Counted from the stretch's first letter, positions 49,092 to 58,643 are shown. The stretch: 64,000 bases of DNA from Bacteroidales bacterium (GCA_022783865.1 JALFYY010000012.1:25947-89946), one strand, 5' to 3'. Numbers and translations are program-made. Notes: generated by a model from the sequence alone, not told the origin.

Positions 49092-50852
49092 GTGACTTAC
49101 CGCGAAGTATTACATAACTATTTTGGCTACAATGATTTCCGTCCTTTGCAGGAGGAAATCATTTGTAGTATCGGTGCGGGGTATGATACGCTTGCACTGA
49201 TGCCTACAGGCGGAGGCAAGTCGCTCTGTTTCCAAGTACCTGCATTGGCGCAGGAAGGTTTGTGCCTTGTTGTCACACCCCTTGTTGCACTCATGAAAGA
49301 CCAGGTGGAAAATCTCCGCCGCAGGGAAGTGAAAGCCGTTGCTGTCTATACAGGTATGACTCACCAAGAGATACAAGCCGCTTTGGCAGCTTGTCAGTTT
49401 GGCGGTTACAAGTTTCTGTATGTCTCTCCCGAACGCTTGGAATCCACTGCCTTTCGCCAACGCCTTGTGCAACTGCCTGTTAGCATGATTGCTGTTGATG
49501 AGGCACATTGCATTTCGCAGTGGGGCTACGATTTCCGGCCTTCCTATTTGCGTATTGCTCAGATTCGGCAAATTCTCCGTCAATCCTCTCCGGATGGCAC
49601 AGATGTTCCTATTTTGGCACTTACTGCCACTGCTACACCCGATGTCATCGATGATATACAGGACAAATTGGAGTTCCGTGAACATCGTGTGTTCCGTAAG
49701 TCTTTTTTGCGTTCCAATCTCTCATACGTAGTGCGTCAGACGGACAACAAACCTTTGCAACTGCTCCGTATCTTGCACAATGTGCCCGGCAGTAGTGTGG
49801 TTTATGTGCGCAATCGTAAGAAGACTAAAGAGATAAGCGATTTTCTCAATGAGCAAGGCATATCCGCAACCTACTACCATGCAGGTTTGGGCAATCAGGA
49901 AAAAGACCTTCGCCAACGCCTTTGGAAGAACTACGGAACGATCGGTGAATCAGTGCGTTGCATGGTGGCAACCAATGCTTTTGGTATGGGTATCGACAAA
50001 CCCGATGTGCGTACTGTCATTCATATGGATTTGCCCGATACTTTGGAAGCCTATTTTCAGGAAGCAGGTCGTGCCGGACGTGACGGCAAACAGGCCTACG
50101 CTGTTTTGCTCTATCATAAAGACGACCCGGCTAAACTCCGTAAGCGTGTAGCGGACAACTATCCCGAACGCACATTCATCAAGCGGGTTTACGAGGCGTT
50201 GGGCGATTATTTCGAAGTGGCGTTAGGATATGGGTTGGACCACACTTTTGTTTTTCCGTTTGAGCAGTTCTGTGCCGAAAAGCACCTTCCTCTGTTGCCT
50301 GCCTTTAGTGCTATACAAATCCTTTCGCAAGCAGGCTATTTGGCTTATACCGATGAAACGGAGACAAGTCCTCGGGTTCATATTCTTTGTAGTCGCGACG
50401 ACCTTTATAAAGAGCAGTTGACCGATAAGCAGGATGCTGTTGTGCATTATCTTTTGCGCCATTGCGAGGGTATCTTTTCCGACCCCGTGTATATCAACGA
50501 AAGCCGTATGGCTGACGAATTGCATATCCCTGTCCGGCGGCTTAACCAGGAACTTATTGCCATGGCGCAACAGCGTGTTCTGCAATATATTCCGCGTCGC
50601 AAAACGCCTTACATCACCTTTACGCACGAACGTGAGATTTTGGAGCGGCTTAATATCCCGGCATCTGTTTACGAAAAACGGTTGGAGAATTATACTTCCA
50701 AACTGAATGCCATGTTGGAATATGCCCGACAGACGCAGTTCTGCCGTAGCCAGTTGCTCCTTTCTTATTTTGGAGAGAACGATGCTGAGCCTTGCGGGCA
50801 ATGCGATGTTTGCCGTTCGAAGCAGCAATCCTCTACAGAGGAGCAAGCCTGA
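49092..50852 (+). CDS. RecQ-family ATP-dependent DNA helicase (second copy, shorter)
   Basis: MPTGGGKSLCFQVPA, DEAHCISQWGYDFRPSY, QEAGRAGRDGK, zinc site CGQCDVC. Confidence 0.93.
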   Translation: MTYREVLHNYFGYNDFRPLQEEIICSIGAGYDTLALMPTGGGKSLCFQVPALAQEGLCLVVTPLVALMKDQVENLRRREVKAVAVYTGMTHQEIQAALAACQFGGYKFLYVSPERLESTAFRQRLVQLPVSMIAVDEAHCISQWGYDFRPSYLRIAQIRQILRQSSPDGTDVPILALTATATPDVIDDIQDKLEFREHRVFRKSFLRSNLSYVVRQTDNKPLQLLRILHNVPGSSVVYVRNRKKTKEISDFLNEQGISATYYHAGLGNQEKDLRQRLWKNYGTIGESVRCMVATNAFGMGIDKPDVRTVIHMDLPDTLEAYFQEAGRAGRDGKQAYAVLLYHKDDPAKLRKRVADNYPERTFIKRVYEALGDYFEVALGYGLDHTFVFPFEQFCAEKHLPLLPAFSAIQILSQAGYLAYTDETETSPRVHILCSRDDLYKEQLTDKQDAVVHYLLRHCEGIFSDPVYINESRMADELHIPVRRLNQELIAMAQQRVLQYIPRRKTPYITFTHEREILERLNIPASVYEKRLENYTSKLNAMLEYARQTQFCRSQLLLSYFGENDAEPCGQCDVCRSKQQSSTEEQA

Positions 50853-50882
50853 TTGGTTGCGGAAAGAAGAATAGAGTAGTGC

Positions 50883-51929
50883 TTATCGCTTGATTTGCTG
50901 ACCGATAGCGGCTTCGTGTATAGCGTCCATGATTTGTTTCACGGTCTCACTGTCAATGCCGTTCTCTTCTGCCCATTCCAATCTCTTTTGCAGTATCTCG
51001 TCGTAACGGGCTGTTTGCAGGATAGGCAGATTGTGCGCTTGCTTGTGTTCGCCTATTTGTTTGGCTATCTGCATTCTGCTGAGTATCAATTGCCATATCT
51101 GCTCATCGGTTTCGTCTATCTGCCTGCGCAATTCCTGTAACCTTTGGTCGGTTTCCTGGAATTCATGCCATTGGATGGCATTTACTGTTTTGATCAGTTC
51201 TTCAGGTGTCAATTGCTGTTGCGCATCCGATAAGGCGGTTTCGGGGGTAGGGTGGCATTCTATCATCAATCCGTCGAATGCCAAGTCGGCGGCTTGTTGC
51301 GCAATCGTAGCAACCAACTCCCGTTTGCCTCCTATATGCGAAGGGTCGCAAATGACAGGCATTGCCGGATACAACCTTCTGAGTTCGATAGGGATTGACC
51401 AGATCGGACTGTTCCGGTATTGGCTCGAATGGTCCACGGTAGGTGTAAAACCCCGATGAATGGCAATAATGTTCTCTATGCCGCTCTTTCGGAGCCGCTC
51501 TATTGCACCTGTCCAGAGCGGCAAATCTGCACTGACGGGGTTCTTCACGAAGATGCCTTTTAGGGTGCTTTTATGCCTGTGAACAGCAATCGTATCCGCA
51601 ATCTCTTGCACCATAAACGGATTGGTTACCGTTCGGGCACCTATCCATATATAATGCAGTCCCGCATCGATGCAACGCTGTGTGTGTTCGGCTGTTGCGA
51701 CTTCCGTGATACACGATATGCCCAATTCGTTTTGAACCCTTTGGAGCCATGGCAAAGCCGCCTCGCCTATGCCTTGAAAACTCTGGGGATTGGTGCGTGG
51801 TTTCCATATTCCTGCCCGAAAAATAAAGGGCACGGACAAGCCTGTTTTTAGTTGCTTTGCCGTCTGCATGACCTGGTCTTCCGATTCGGCGGCACATGGT
51901 CCGAATATGTAATAGCGTTGCTCTGTCAT
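50883..51929 (-). CDS. Fused DAHP synthase / type II chorismate mutase
   Basis: N-term FGPCAAESEDQVMQTA...ICDPSHIGGKREL; C-term LQELRRQIDETDEQIWQLILSRMQIAKQIGEHKQ. Confidence 0.92.
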   Translation of the reverse strand: MTEQRYYIFGPCAAESEDQVMQTAKQLKTGLSVPFIFRAGIWKPRTNPQSFQGIGEAALPWLQRVQNELGISCITEVATAEHTQRCIDAGLHYIWIGARTVTNPFMVQEIADTIAVHRHKSTLKGIFVKNPVSADLPLWTGAIERLRKSGIENIIAIHRGFTPTVDHSSQYRNSPIWSIPIELRRLYPAMPVICDPSHIGGKRELVATIAQQAADLAFDGLMIECHPTPETALSDAQQQLTPEELIKTVNAIQWHEFQETDQRLQELRRQIDETDEQIWQLILSRMQIAKQIGEHKQAHNLPILQTARYDEILQKRLEWAEENGIDSETVKQIMDAIHEAAIGQQIKR

Positions 51930-51949
51930 ACGTGTTCCTAAATCTTCCG

Positions 51950-51957
51950 CAAAGATA
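51950..51957 (-). promoter_or_regulatory. Putative -7 element for DAHP synthase/chorismate mutase gene
   Basis: caaagata, i.e. TATCTTTG on minus. Confidence 0.5.
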
Positions 51958-52063
51958 CTACAAAACTCCCGAAGGACAAAATGAGAATAATATAGTTGGA
52001 AGGAATTGCAAGAATAATTTTTGCAGATTTATGATAAATATTTGGTAATTAGAAAAAATGTTG

Positions 52064-52071
52064 TACCTTTG
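52064..52071 (+). promoter_or_regulatory. -7 element of five-gene unknown operon
   Basis: TTG (52042) - 19 bp - TACCTTTG. Confidence 0.6.
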
Positions 52072-52117
52072 CGCCAATTAAATTATTTAACTTGATTTTA
52101 ATTGTTTATTATTTATT

Positions 52118-52615
52118 ATGGCAAAGAAAGTATTGATAGCATTATTAGCTATGTTTATTTGTTTACCGGGATTTGCCGGTTCCAAGCGGAAAGCAGATAA
52201 AGATACGAATCGTTTCCGTTATGAAATCGAATGTGCAGGCAATGGCGTGCAAGGTACTTACCTTCTTAAGGTTTGGAGCTTCTCCAAAAAGCCGCATATT
52301 GCTATTGAACAATGCAAGAAGAATGCTGTACATGGTGTTATCTTCAAAGGTACTACCGGTACCAATGGATGCATTCCTCAACGGGCTTTGGCTGCAACAC
52401 CGGGAATAGAAATGGAATATAAAGAATATTTCGACTATTTCTTTAATGATAATGGTGAATATCTGAAATATGTATCTTTGACGGAAGGGACGCAAGAAAT
52501 ACTGAAAGTGGGCAAAGAATATAAAGTGGGTGTAATTGTGAGTGTACAGAAAGATGCCCTTCGCAAAGCCTTGGAACAAGCAGGAGTCATTAAAGCCTTG
52601 GGAGCCGGTTTTTAA
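52118..52615 (+). CDS. Secreted protein of unknown function, paralogous to next gene
   Basis: Signal peptide MAKKVLIALLAMFICLPGFAG; shares GTY.L...A...A...V..G...Y.DYF..FF.DNG...KY with 52657-53157. Confidence 0.8.
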   Translation: MAKKVLIALLAMFICLPGFAGSKRKADKDTNRFRYEIECAGNGVQGTYLLKVWSFSKKPHIAIEQCKKNAVHGVIFKGTTGTNGCIPQRALAATPGIEMEYKEYFDYFFNDNGEYLKYVSLTEGTQEILKVGKEYKVGVIVSVQKDALRKALEQAGVIKALGAGF

Positions 52616-52656
52616 TAGGCATTAAGGTAAATATGAATATCCAAATATATAATGTT

Positions 52657-53157
52657 ATGAAAAAAATCAACGTTTTATTAGCGCTCTTTGTACTGATGAG
52701 TCTGGTAGGTTGCGGTGTACAGCGTTCGCAAGCTTACTATGATTACAAGAGCAAAATTATCGGTACAGAATTAGACGGTAGTTATACAATCCGTGCTTTC
52801 GGGCGTGCTCGTAATGCAGTGGATGCTTATCAGCAAGCACGCAAACAGGCGGTGTATGATGTGGTGTTCAATGGAGTACAATCGGATAATAGTATGATAT
52901 CTCCGCTCAAACCTTTGCTTTTGGAACCGAATGCAAAAGAGCAGTATGCAGACTATTTTAACAAGTTTTTTGCAGATAACGGCACTTTTGAGAAATATTG
53001 CTCTATGAAAGAACGGAGATGGTTTTCATCGAATTATTCCCGTACGGATGCGCAGTCAATGGCACAAGTTACTGTATGCGTGGATGTAGCCAAACTTCGT
53101 GAACGCTTAAAAAGCGACGGAATCATTGACAACAAATCTCTTAACTTGGTAAAATGA
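52657..53157 (+). CDS. Lipoprotein of unknown function, paralogous to preceding gene
   Basis: MKKINVLLALFVLMSLVGCGVQRSQ; DGSYTIRAFGRARNAVDAYQQARKQAVYDVVFNGV. Confidence 0.8.
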   Translation: MKKINVLLALFVLMSLVGCGVQRSQAYYDYKSKIIGTELDGSYTIRAFGRARNAVDAYQQARKQAVYDVVFNGVQSDNSMISPLKPLLLEPNAKEQYADYFNKFFADNGTFEKYCSMKERRWFSSNYSRTDAQSMAQVTVCVDVAKLRERLKSDGIIDNKSLNLVK

Positions 53158-54116
53158 TTATGGATATGAAAAAGATACTTTTGTTCTGTATTTGCACTTT
53201 GAGTGCTACTTTGGCTTTCTCACAAGCCAAAAAACCAACTTTGATGGTACTTCCGTCTGATTTTTGGTGCAACCAAAACGGATATGTACAAGAATATGAC
53301 AATCAAGGCATAACTACTGTTATGCCGGATTATCAAACGGCTCTAATGAGTGATGTAGATTTGAAACTGGTGATTGCTAAAATCAATGATTTGATGGCAG
53401 AACGCGGTTTCCCTCTCAAAGACTTGGAGCAAAATATCAAGATGATTAATCAGCAAAATGCCGAGATGAATCTGATAACAAGCAATGCCGGAAATACACT
53501 GGCAGAATCGCCTATCGACAGGTTGTTGCGTGTTGCCAAAGCTGATATCATTATTGAAGTAACATGGGACATAAAAGAGCAAGGTCCCAAACGTACGCTT
53601 ACTTATATTATGGAAGCCAAAGACGCTTATACAGGTAAAAGCATAGGTGGTGCCAATGGTGCAAGCTCTCCATCTTTCTCGGCAGATATATCTGTTTTGT
53701 TGGGTGAGGCAGTTTTGGCTAATATCGATAACTTCAACAACCGTTTGCAAGCCTACTTTGATGATTTGTTTACTAATGGTAGGGAAGTGGCTTTGGAAGT
53801 TCGCGTATTCGAAAACAACGAAGCAGGCATCGACCTTGAAACCGAATACGACGGCTACGAATTGGTCGAGATAATCGACGACTGGATGGCAGCCAACACT
53901 GTCGAACACCGTTTCTCCAAATTAGGTTCGTCCGAGAATTATGTGGCTTACGAACAAGTACGTATTCCTCTCTACAAAACCAATGGCATGGCAATGGATA
54001 CAGAGGCATTTGCACGCGAATTGCGTAGTTTCTTACGTAAGGAACCTTATCATATTCCTGTCAAAGTCTTGAATCGCGGTTTGGGTAAAACAGTGCTTGT
54101 TTTAGGCGAAAAATAA
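53154..54116 (+). CDS. Secreted protein, DUF6175-like
   Basis: Signal peptide; KKPTLMVLPSDFWCNQNGYVQEYDNQGITTVMPDYQTAL; overlaps previous stop (ATGA). Confidence 0.75.
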   Translation: MIMDMKKILLFCICTLSATLAFSQAKKPTLMVLPSDFWCNQNGYVQEYDNQGITTVMPDYQTALMSDVDLKLVIAKINDLMAERGFPLKDLEQNIKMINQQNAEMNLITSNAGNTLAESPIDRLLRVAKADIIIEVTWDIKEQGPKRTLTYIMEAKDAYTGKSIGGANGASSPSFSADISVLLGEAVLANIDNFNNRLQAYFDDLFTNGREVALEVRVFENNEAGIDLETEYDGYELVEIIDDWMAANTVEHRFSKLGSSENYVAYEQVRIPLYKTNGMAMDTEAFARELRSFLRKEPYHIPVKVLNRGLGKTVLVLGEK

Positions 54117-54147
54117 GAAATTTAATCACTAATAATCAGTGTATATT

Positions 54148-55089
54148 ATGAAACGTATTTATATATCAATCTTGGCGCTTTGCATGGTGCTAATGGCAAC
54201 TGCTCAAGCCCCTGCTGACAAAACATGGACGTTGGCAATGAAAGTGGTGGTAGAAGAATTGGCAGAACCTTTTCCTGCTACTGCACGCATACAACTGACG
54301 CATCAGCTCAATAAATTGTTGACGCAGAACGGTATTGCATCTTCCGATATGCAAAACCAATTCTTTATAACGGCTACGGCAACGCCTTTGACGAAAGACA
54401 TTCTGCCCGGACCTCCTACGCAGATTGCAGAAAATATGGAAATAACGTTCTATATTGCCGATGCCTACAACCAAGTAATTTTCTCCACGACTTCGCTTAC
54501 TGCAAAAGGAGTGGGTATAACAGAGGCTAAAGCATATATGAATGCTATTCAGCATCTCAATATCAACCAGCCTGATTTGCAGGAATTTGTACAAAAGGGT
54601 AAAACCAAAGTAATCGACTACTACAATACGCAAGCCGATAAGATGTTTGCCAAGGCACGTTCATTGGCGTTCCAAAAAGACTATGAACAAGCATTGTATA
54701 TCGTCACCTGCATTCCTTCTGAATGTGATAGATACGAAGATGCACTGGCTATGGGTAACGAAATATTCCAACAATATATTGATTATCTTTGTGATGTGAA
54801 TTTAGCGGCGGCCAAGACGGCATGGATGGCAGAGCAGAATTCCAAAGGGGCAGAAAATGCTGGAGCCTATCTTCAGTATATATATCCTGATGCAGCATGC
54901 TACGAGGACGCTCAAGTTCTTTATCAGGAAATCAAAGGCAAAGTGTTGGATGATTGGAAGTTTGAAATGAAGAAGTGGCAAGATGGTATAGATATCGAAA
55001 TGGCTAAAATCTATGCTTGGCGTGATATAGGTGTTGCTTATGGTACCAATCAGCAACCGATCACTACAGGTTGGAACTTCTTACGATAA
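54148..55089 (+). CDS. Secreted protein of unknown function
   Basis: MKRIYISILALCMVLMATAQAPADKTWTLAMKVVVEELAEPFP; same operon. Confidence 0.78.
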   Translation: MKRIYISILALCMVLMATAQAPADKTWTLAMKVVVEELAEPFPATARIQLTHQLNKLLTQNGIASSDMQNQFFITATATPLTKDILPGPPTQIAENMEITFYIADAYNQVIFSTTSLTAKGVGITEAKAYMNAIQHLNINQPDLQEFVQKGKTKVIDYYNTQADKMFAKARSLAFQKDYEQALYIVTCIPSECDRYEDALAMGNEIFQQYIDYLCDVNLAAAKTAWMAEQNSKGAENAGAYLQYIYPDAACYEDAQVLYQEIKGKVLDDWKFEMKKWQDGIDIEMAKIYAWRDIGVAYGTNQQPITTGWNFLR

Positions 55090-55161
55090 ACATAAAGGCA
55101 GAGTTCTCTCTGCCCATCTGTATATATAGCAAATCGATTAATAGATTGATTGTGTAAATTT

Positions 55162-56508
55162 ATGAGAACAAGAATAATACTTCTTTTTGTACTGTTGTGC
55201 ACTGTGGTTGCATTGCAAGCCCAAAACGCAGAAGATGCGTTGGATTATCGCAGAAATGCTATTGCTACAATGATGGTATATCACTCCGAGGATGAGTTTG
55301 GTAGAGAAATCTATGATGCTTTCAAAGAAATACCCGTTCCTGACAAATACGATGATCACAATGTTGATATACGCTTTGTTGCTAACGACAATATTACCGG
55401 GGTGCAACGCAATAGCAATGGCTTGATCAAAGCTAAGTACGGCAAGGTACTCACAGCGGCTGAAGTTCGCAAAAATGCTGAAGCTTTGGAAGATTATCTC
55501 AATAGTATGGATTGTGCCAAACTTATGGTGGCGAAATGGTTTGGACTGCCTGTGTTTGAAACTGATTCTGCGAGAAAGAATGAAATCGGCTTCAATACTA
55601 CTTTGATTCAACAGCGTGGACAATACAATGCCACTGATGTTGACGTTAATGTGGCATTACAATCTGCGCGCGGAGTGGCTATGTTATCCGATGCAGGCGA
55701 AGAACTGATAGGCAATACCTTCATGCTTATCAACGATATGACTTACGTCACGGCAGAAGAACAGGCGGCTGTAGCAAAAGCGATTGTAGGTGTTCTGGGA
55801 GCTATGTTTGATGCTTTTGTAGGAGGAGATTCCGGCAAACAACTTTCGGAAATCACCAATACAATTGCCGATTCTTATACTGGTTTTAAGGTGAAAACAC
55901 ACTCTTATCTTTATCAACTTCAATGGAATGACTCGATAGCTGCGGTATTCTACAATAATTATTATACCGAAACGGCAGATACAGCCAAGATACTCGCGTT
56001 TATTCAAGACTCTACTACTTTCCGCATGAAATATGTCGCACATGAATACGAGTACGATGGCAAGAGTGCTTTGGTGGGGACTTATACAAGAGAAGAGTTG
56101 GTACGGATGTCATGTACACGTTCCATGGATAAGAATATTGCGGCTTTGCAATTGAAATACGAAGATTTTAAGGTAAAAACGCCTATATATTCTATTCTGA
56201 CGGATGATAGAGGGAGAACAACTGGCTATGCGGCGAAAATCGGCTTGAAAGAAGGTATATCTGAAAAATCGAAATTCCAAGTGATACAGCGCGTTGAGAA
56301 TCCGCAAACACATCGCACTACCTATCGCTATGTAGCTACCTTGAAACCCGTAAAAGGGCAGATCTGGGACAATCGCTACAATGCCGTTACCGAGCAGGCG
56401 GAAGGTTCCGACCTTACTTATACGACCTTCAAGAAAGTCTCCGGTGGCGAAGTTCTCCCGGGCATGTTGATTATCGAAGGCAAATACCGCAAAGTGCAAG
56501 GCGAATAA
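55162..56508 (+). CDS. Secreted protein of unknown function
   Basis: MRTRIILLFVLLCTVVALQAQNAEDALDYRRNAIATMMVYH; same operon. Confidence 0.78.
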   Translation: MRTRIILLFVLLCTVVALQAQNAEDALDYRRNAIATMMVYHSEDEFGREIYDAFKEIPVPDKYDDHNVDIRFVANDNITGVQRNSNGLIKAKYGKVLTAAEVRKNAEALEDYLNSMDCAKLMVAKWFGLPVFETDSARKNEIGFNTTLIQQRGQYNATDVDVNVALQSARGVAMLSDAGEELIGNTFMLINDMTYVTAEEQAAVAKAIVGVLGAMFDAFVGGDSGKQLSEITNTIADSYTGFKVKTHSYLYQLQWNDSIAAVFYNNYYTETADTAKILAFIQDSTTFRMKYVAHEYEYDGKSALVGTYTREELVRMSCTRSMDKNIAALQLKYEDFKVKTPIYSILTDDRGRTTGYAAKIGLKEGISEKSKFQVIQRVENPQTHRTTYRYVATLKPVKGQIWDNRYNAVTEQAEGSDLTYTTFKKVSGGEVLPGMLIIEGKYRKVQGE

Positions 56509-56520
56509 CTACACATCCCT

Positions 56521-56589
56521 GTAGAGACGCGATTTATCGCGTCTAAAGAAGTTAATAATGCAATGTGGAGACGGGGCACGCCCCGTCTC
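56521..56589. repeat. Two dispersed-family palindromes (gtagagacgcgat-tt-atcgcgtct; gagacggggc-ac-gccccgtctc)
   Basis: Perfect 9- and 10-bp stems; related copies at 911-940 and 31513-31558. Confidence 0.8.
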
Positions 56590-56727
56590 ATTTTCTATTC
56601 GTAGTGCTGCAAATTTGCTGTCGCAGCGCAGGAATGCTTGTGCAGGCTCACTAATATTGCGCCTTCAGACGCATAGTTGTTAGCTATCGTAGTCATTTCA
56701 CCGTGCTCTCATCTACCTGTCTTTCCC

Positions 56728-56870
56728 GAAGGGATACCGAAAGGATACCGAAGGGATAGCGTAACGATATCCTGCCATACACCTACCGTTATTTGGTTAT
56801 TATTTGGTTGTTATTTGGTTATTCAGCTACCTTTGCGCTACCTATATGCCGCCTTTAAGCCGTCTTTTTC
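56728..56870. repeat. 11-bp-period array with changing unit sequence (~13 units in register)
   Basis: gaagggatacc/gaaaggatacc/gaagggatagc/gtaacgatatc/.../tggttattatt/tggttgttatt/tggttattcag/ctacctttgcg/ctacctatatg/ccgcctttaag/ccgtctttttc. Confidence 0.85.
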
Positions 56871-56933
56871 CTCTCTCCGCACTTATTTTCCGCATACCTA
56901 TAGCATATTTCATAAATTCTTCGTATCTTTGCA

Positions 56934-56941
56934 GAAGAATG
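56934..56941 (+). promoter_or_regulatory. Putative -7 element (TATCTTTG)
   Basis: tcgtatctttgcag directly downstream of the 11-bp array. Confidence 0.55.
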
Positions 56942-56988
56942 TGTACTATATGCATTCCGAACCTGATCATATACAAAACCGAACGGCT

Positions 56989-57501
56989 ATGTTGGAAATA
57001 CTGAAATACATTTTGCCCTCTCTCGTGGTTTTGCTTTGTGCGTGGGTAGTCATGGCAAAGCAGATGAAGAACGAGGACGCAAGGCGCAATTTCGAACTGC
57101 GCAAGCAGTCTCAGAACGTCATTTCGCCCATACGCTTGCGTGGCTATGAGCGTCTCTCACTCTTGTTGGAACGCATCACGCCCGAGCATATGCTTATCGA
57201 TCTCGATTATACTGGCATGACCATTCCGCTTCTGCAGCAACACCTCTTGAAAACCATTCGCTCGGAGTTCGAACACAATATGTCGCAGCAGATCTATGTG
57301 AGCGACGAAGTGTGGACGGCAATCGTGTTGGCGAAAGAAGAGATGATGCGTTTCGTCAACACATGCGCCATGCGTTGTACCGATAGCGATACTGTCCTCA
57401 CCTTTGCCCAAGCGATGATAACCACTTATAGCAGCAATGGCGAAACGCCTACCATGCGGGCACAACAGCTCCTTAAAGACGAAGTACGTACCTTGCTCTG
57501 A
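56989..57501 (+). CDS. Membrane-anchored protein of unknown function
   Basis: MLEILKYILPSLVVLLCAWVVMAKQMKNEDARRNFELRKQ; alternative in-frame start at 56950 lies only 8 nt after the -7 box. Confidence 0.75.
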   Translation: MLEILKYILPSLVVLLCAWVVMAKQMKNEDARRNFELRKQSQNVISPIRLRGYERLSLLLERITPEHMLIDLDYTGMTIPLLQQHLLKTIRSEFEHNMSQQIYVSDEVWTAIVLAKEEMMRFVNTCAMRCTDSDTVLTFAQAMITTYSSNGETPTMRAQQLLKDEVRTLL

Positions 57502-57503
57502 CG

Positions 57504-57980
57504 ATGAAGAAACTCTCCCTTTATATTGCCTGTCTCCTTTGCTTGCTTACTGCTTGCGAGCCCGACACCGAGTGCCGGCAGGAAGAAACCGTGCGACTCA
57601 AAGTCACTTTCCTTTGCGATTCTGTTAATGCAGAAGGCGAAAAGGTGACGTTTACCTCTATCGACAGCCTCACATTACAGGGCGTCGGCTCCGATTCCAT
57701 CTTGCGCAATAATGACAAAAATGTCTCTTCGCTTTCGTTGCCCTTGCGCAAAGATACTACGCTCACGCAGTTTGCCGTCACCTTCAACAATGTGCTGGAT
57801 ACGCTTACCGTCCGCCATACCAACAATCAGCAGTTCATTTCATTGGCATGTGGCTGTTTCGTATATCACACTGTCGAAGAAGTCACCCATACTACGCACA
57901 TCGTTGATTCTGTGTTAATTGTCAATGCGGCGGTAGAGAACTACGAGCAAAACAATCTGCAACTCTATCTGTCTTTCTGA
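57504..57980 (+). CDS. DUF6452-like lipoprotein
   Basis: LLCLLTACEPDTECRQEETVRLKVTFLCDSVNAEG. Confidence 0.75.
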   Translation: MKKLSLYIACLLCLLTACEPDTECRQEETVRLKVTFLCDSVNAEGEKVTFTSIDSLTLQGVGSDSILRNNDKNVSSLSLPLRKDTTLTQFAVTFNNVLDTLTVRHTNNQQFISLACGCFVYHTVEEVTHTTHIVDSVLIVNAAVENYEQNNLQLYLSF

Positions 57981-57984
57981 GCCG

Positions 57985-58635
57985 ATGAAACGATTTCTCA
58001 ACATAGCACTCTCACTCCTCTTGACTATGGCGGCATATAGTATCGAGTATGCCGATACGGCAATCTACCAAGGCATGAACCTTAAGTTCGACTTGGGAAC
58101 GCCTGTTTTCGAGATGGCACGCTCGTCGGCCAATATACAGAGCTACGAACTTGCACTCAATGTGGACCTCAAACATCGCTATTTCCCTACCATAGAGATG
58201 GGCTATGCACATGCCCTCAATCGTACCGTTGCATCGGGGGCAACCTTCAATGGCATGGGAGGTTACGCACGCCTTGGCTTGGATATAGCTCCGCTCAAGA
58301 AAGGCAATGCTGACAATATGCTCCTTGTCGGATTGCGTGTCGGTACAGCCTTGCAGGACTATAGTATGCTCAATGTGCCGGTTGCAGACCCCTATTGGCA
58401 AACCGTTGGCTTGCAGGACTATATGCATCGCTTTCGGTGCGATGTATGGGGCGAAATAGTTGCCGGAGTACAAGTGCAGGTCTATAAGAGTTTCCATATG
58501 GGCTGGTTTGTCCGCATGAAGATTCTTATGACACGGGGAAAACAGGGAGAGCCTGTCGCTTATTATATTCCCGGCTATGGCTACACCGGGGACACCAACT
58601 TCGGCTTTAATTATTATATAGGTTGGAAATTCTAA
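57985..58635 (+). CDS. DUF6048-like outer-membrane protein
   Basis: YQGMNLKFDLGTPVFEMARSSANIQSYELALNVDLKHRYFPTIEMGYA. Confidence 0.75.
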   Translation: MKRFLNIALSLLLTMAAYSIEYADTAIYQGMNLKFDLGTPVFEMARSSANIQSYELALNVDLKHRYFPTIEMGYAHALNRTVASGATFNGMGGYARLGLDIAPLKKGNADNMLLVGLRVGTALQDYSMLNVPVADPYWQTVGLQDYMHRFRCDVWGEIVAGVQVQVYKSFHMGWFVRMKILMTRGKQGEPVAYYIPGYGYTGDTNFGFNYYIGWKF

Positions 58636-58643
58636 ACATCTTC

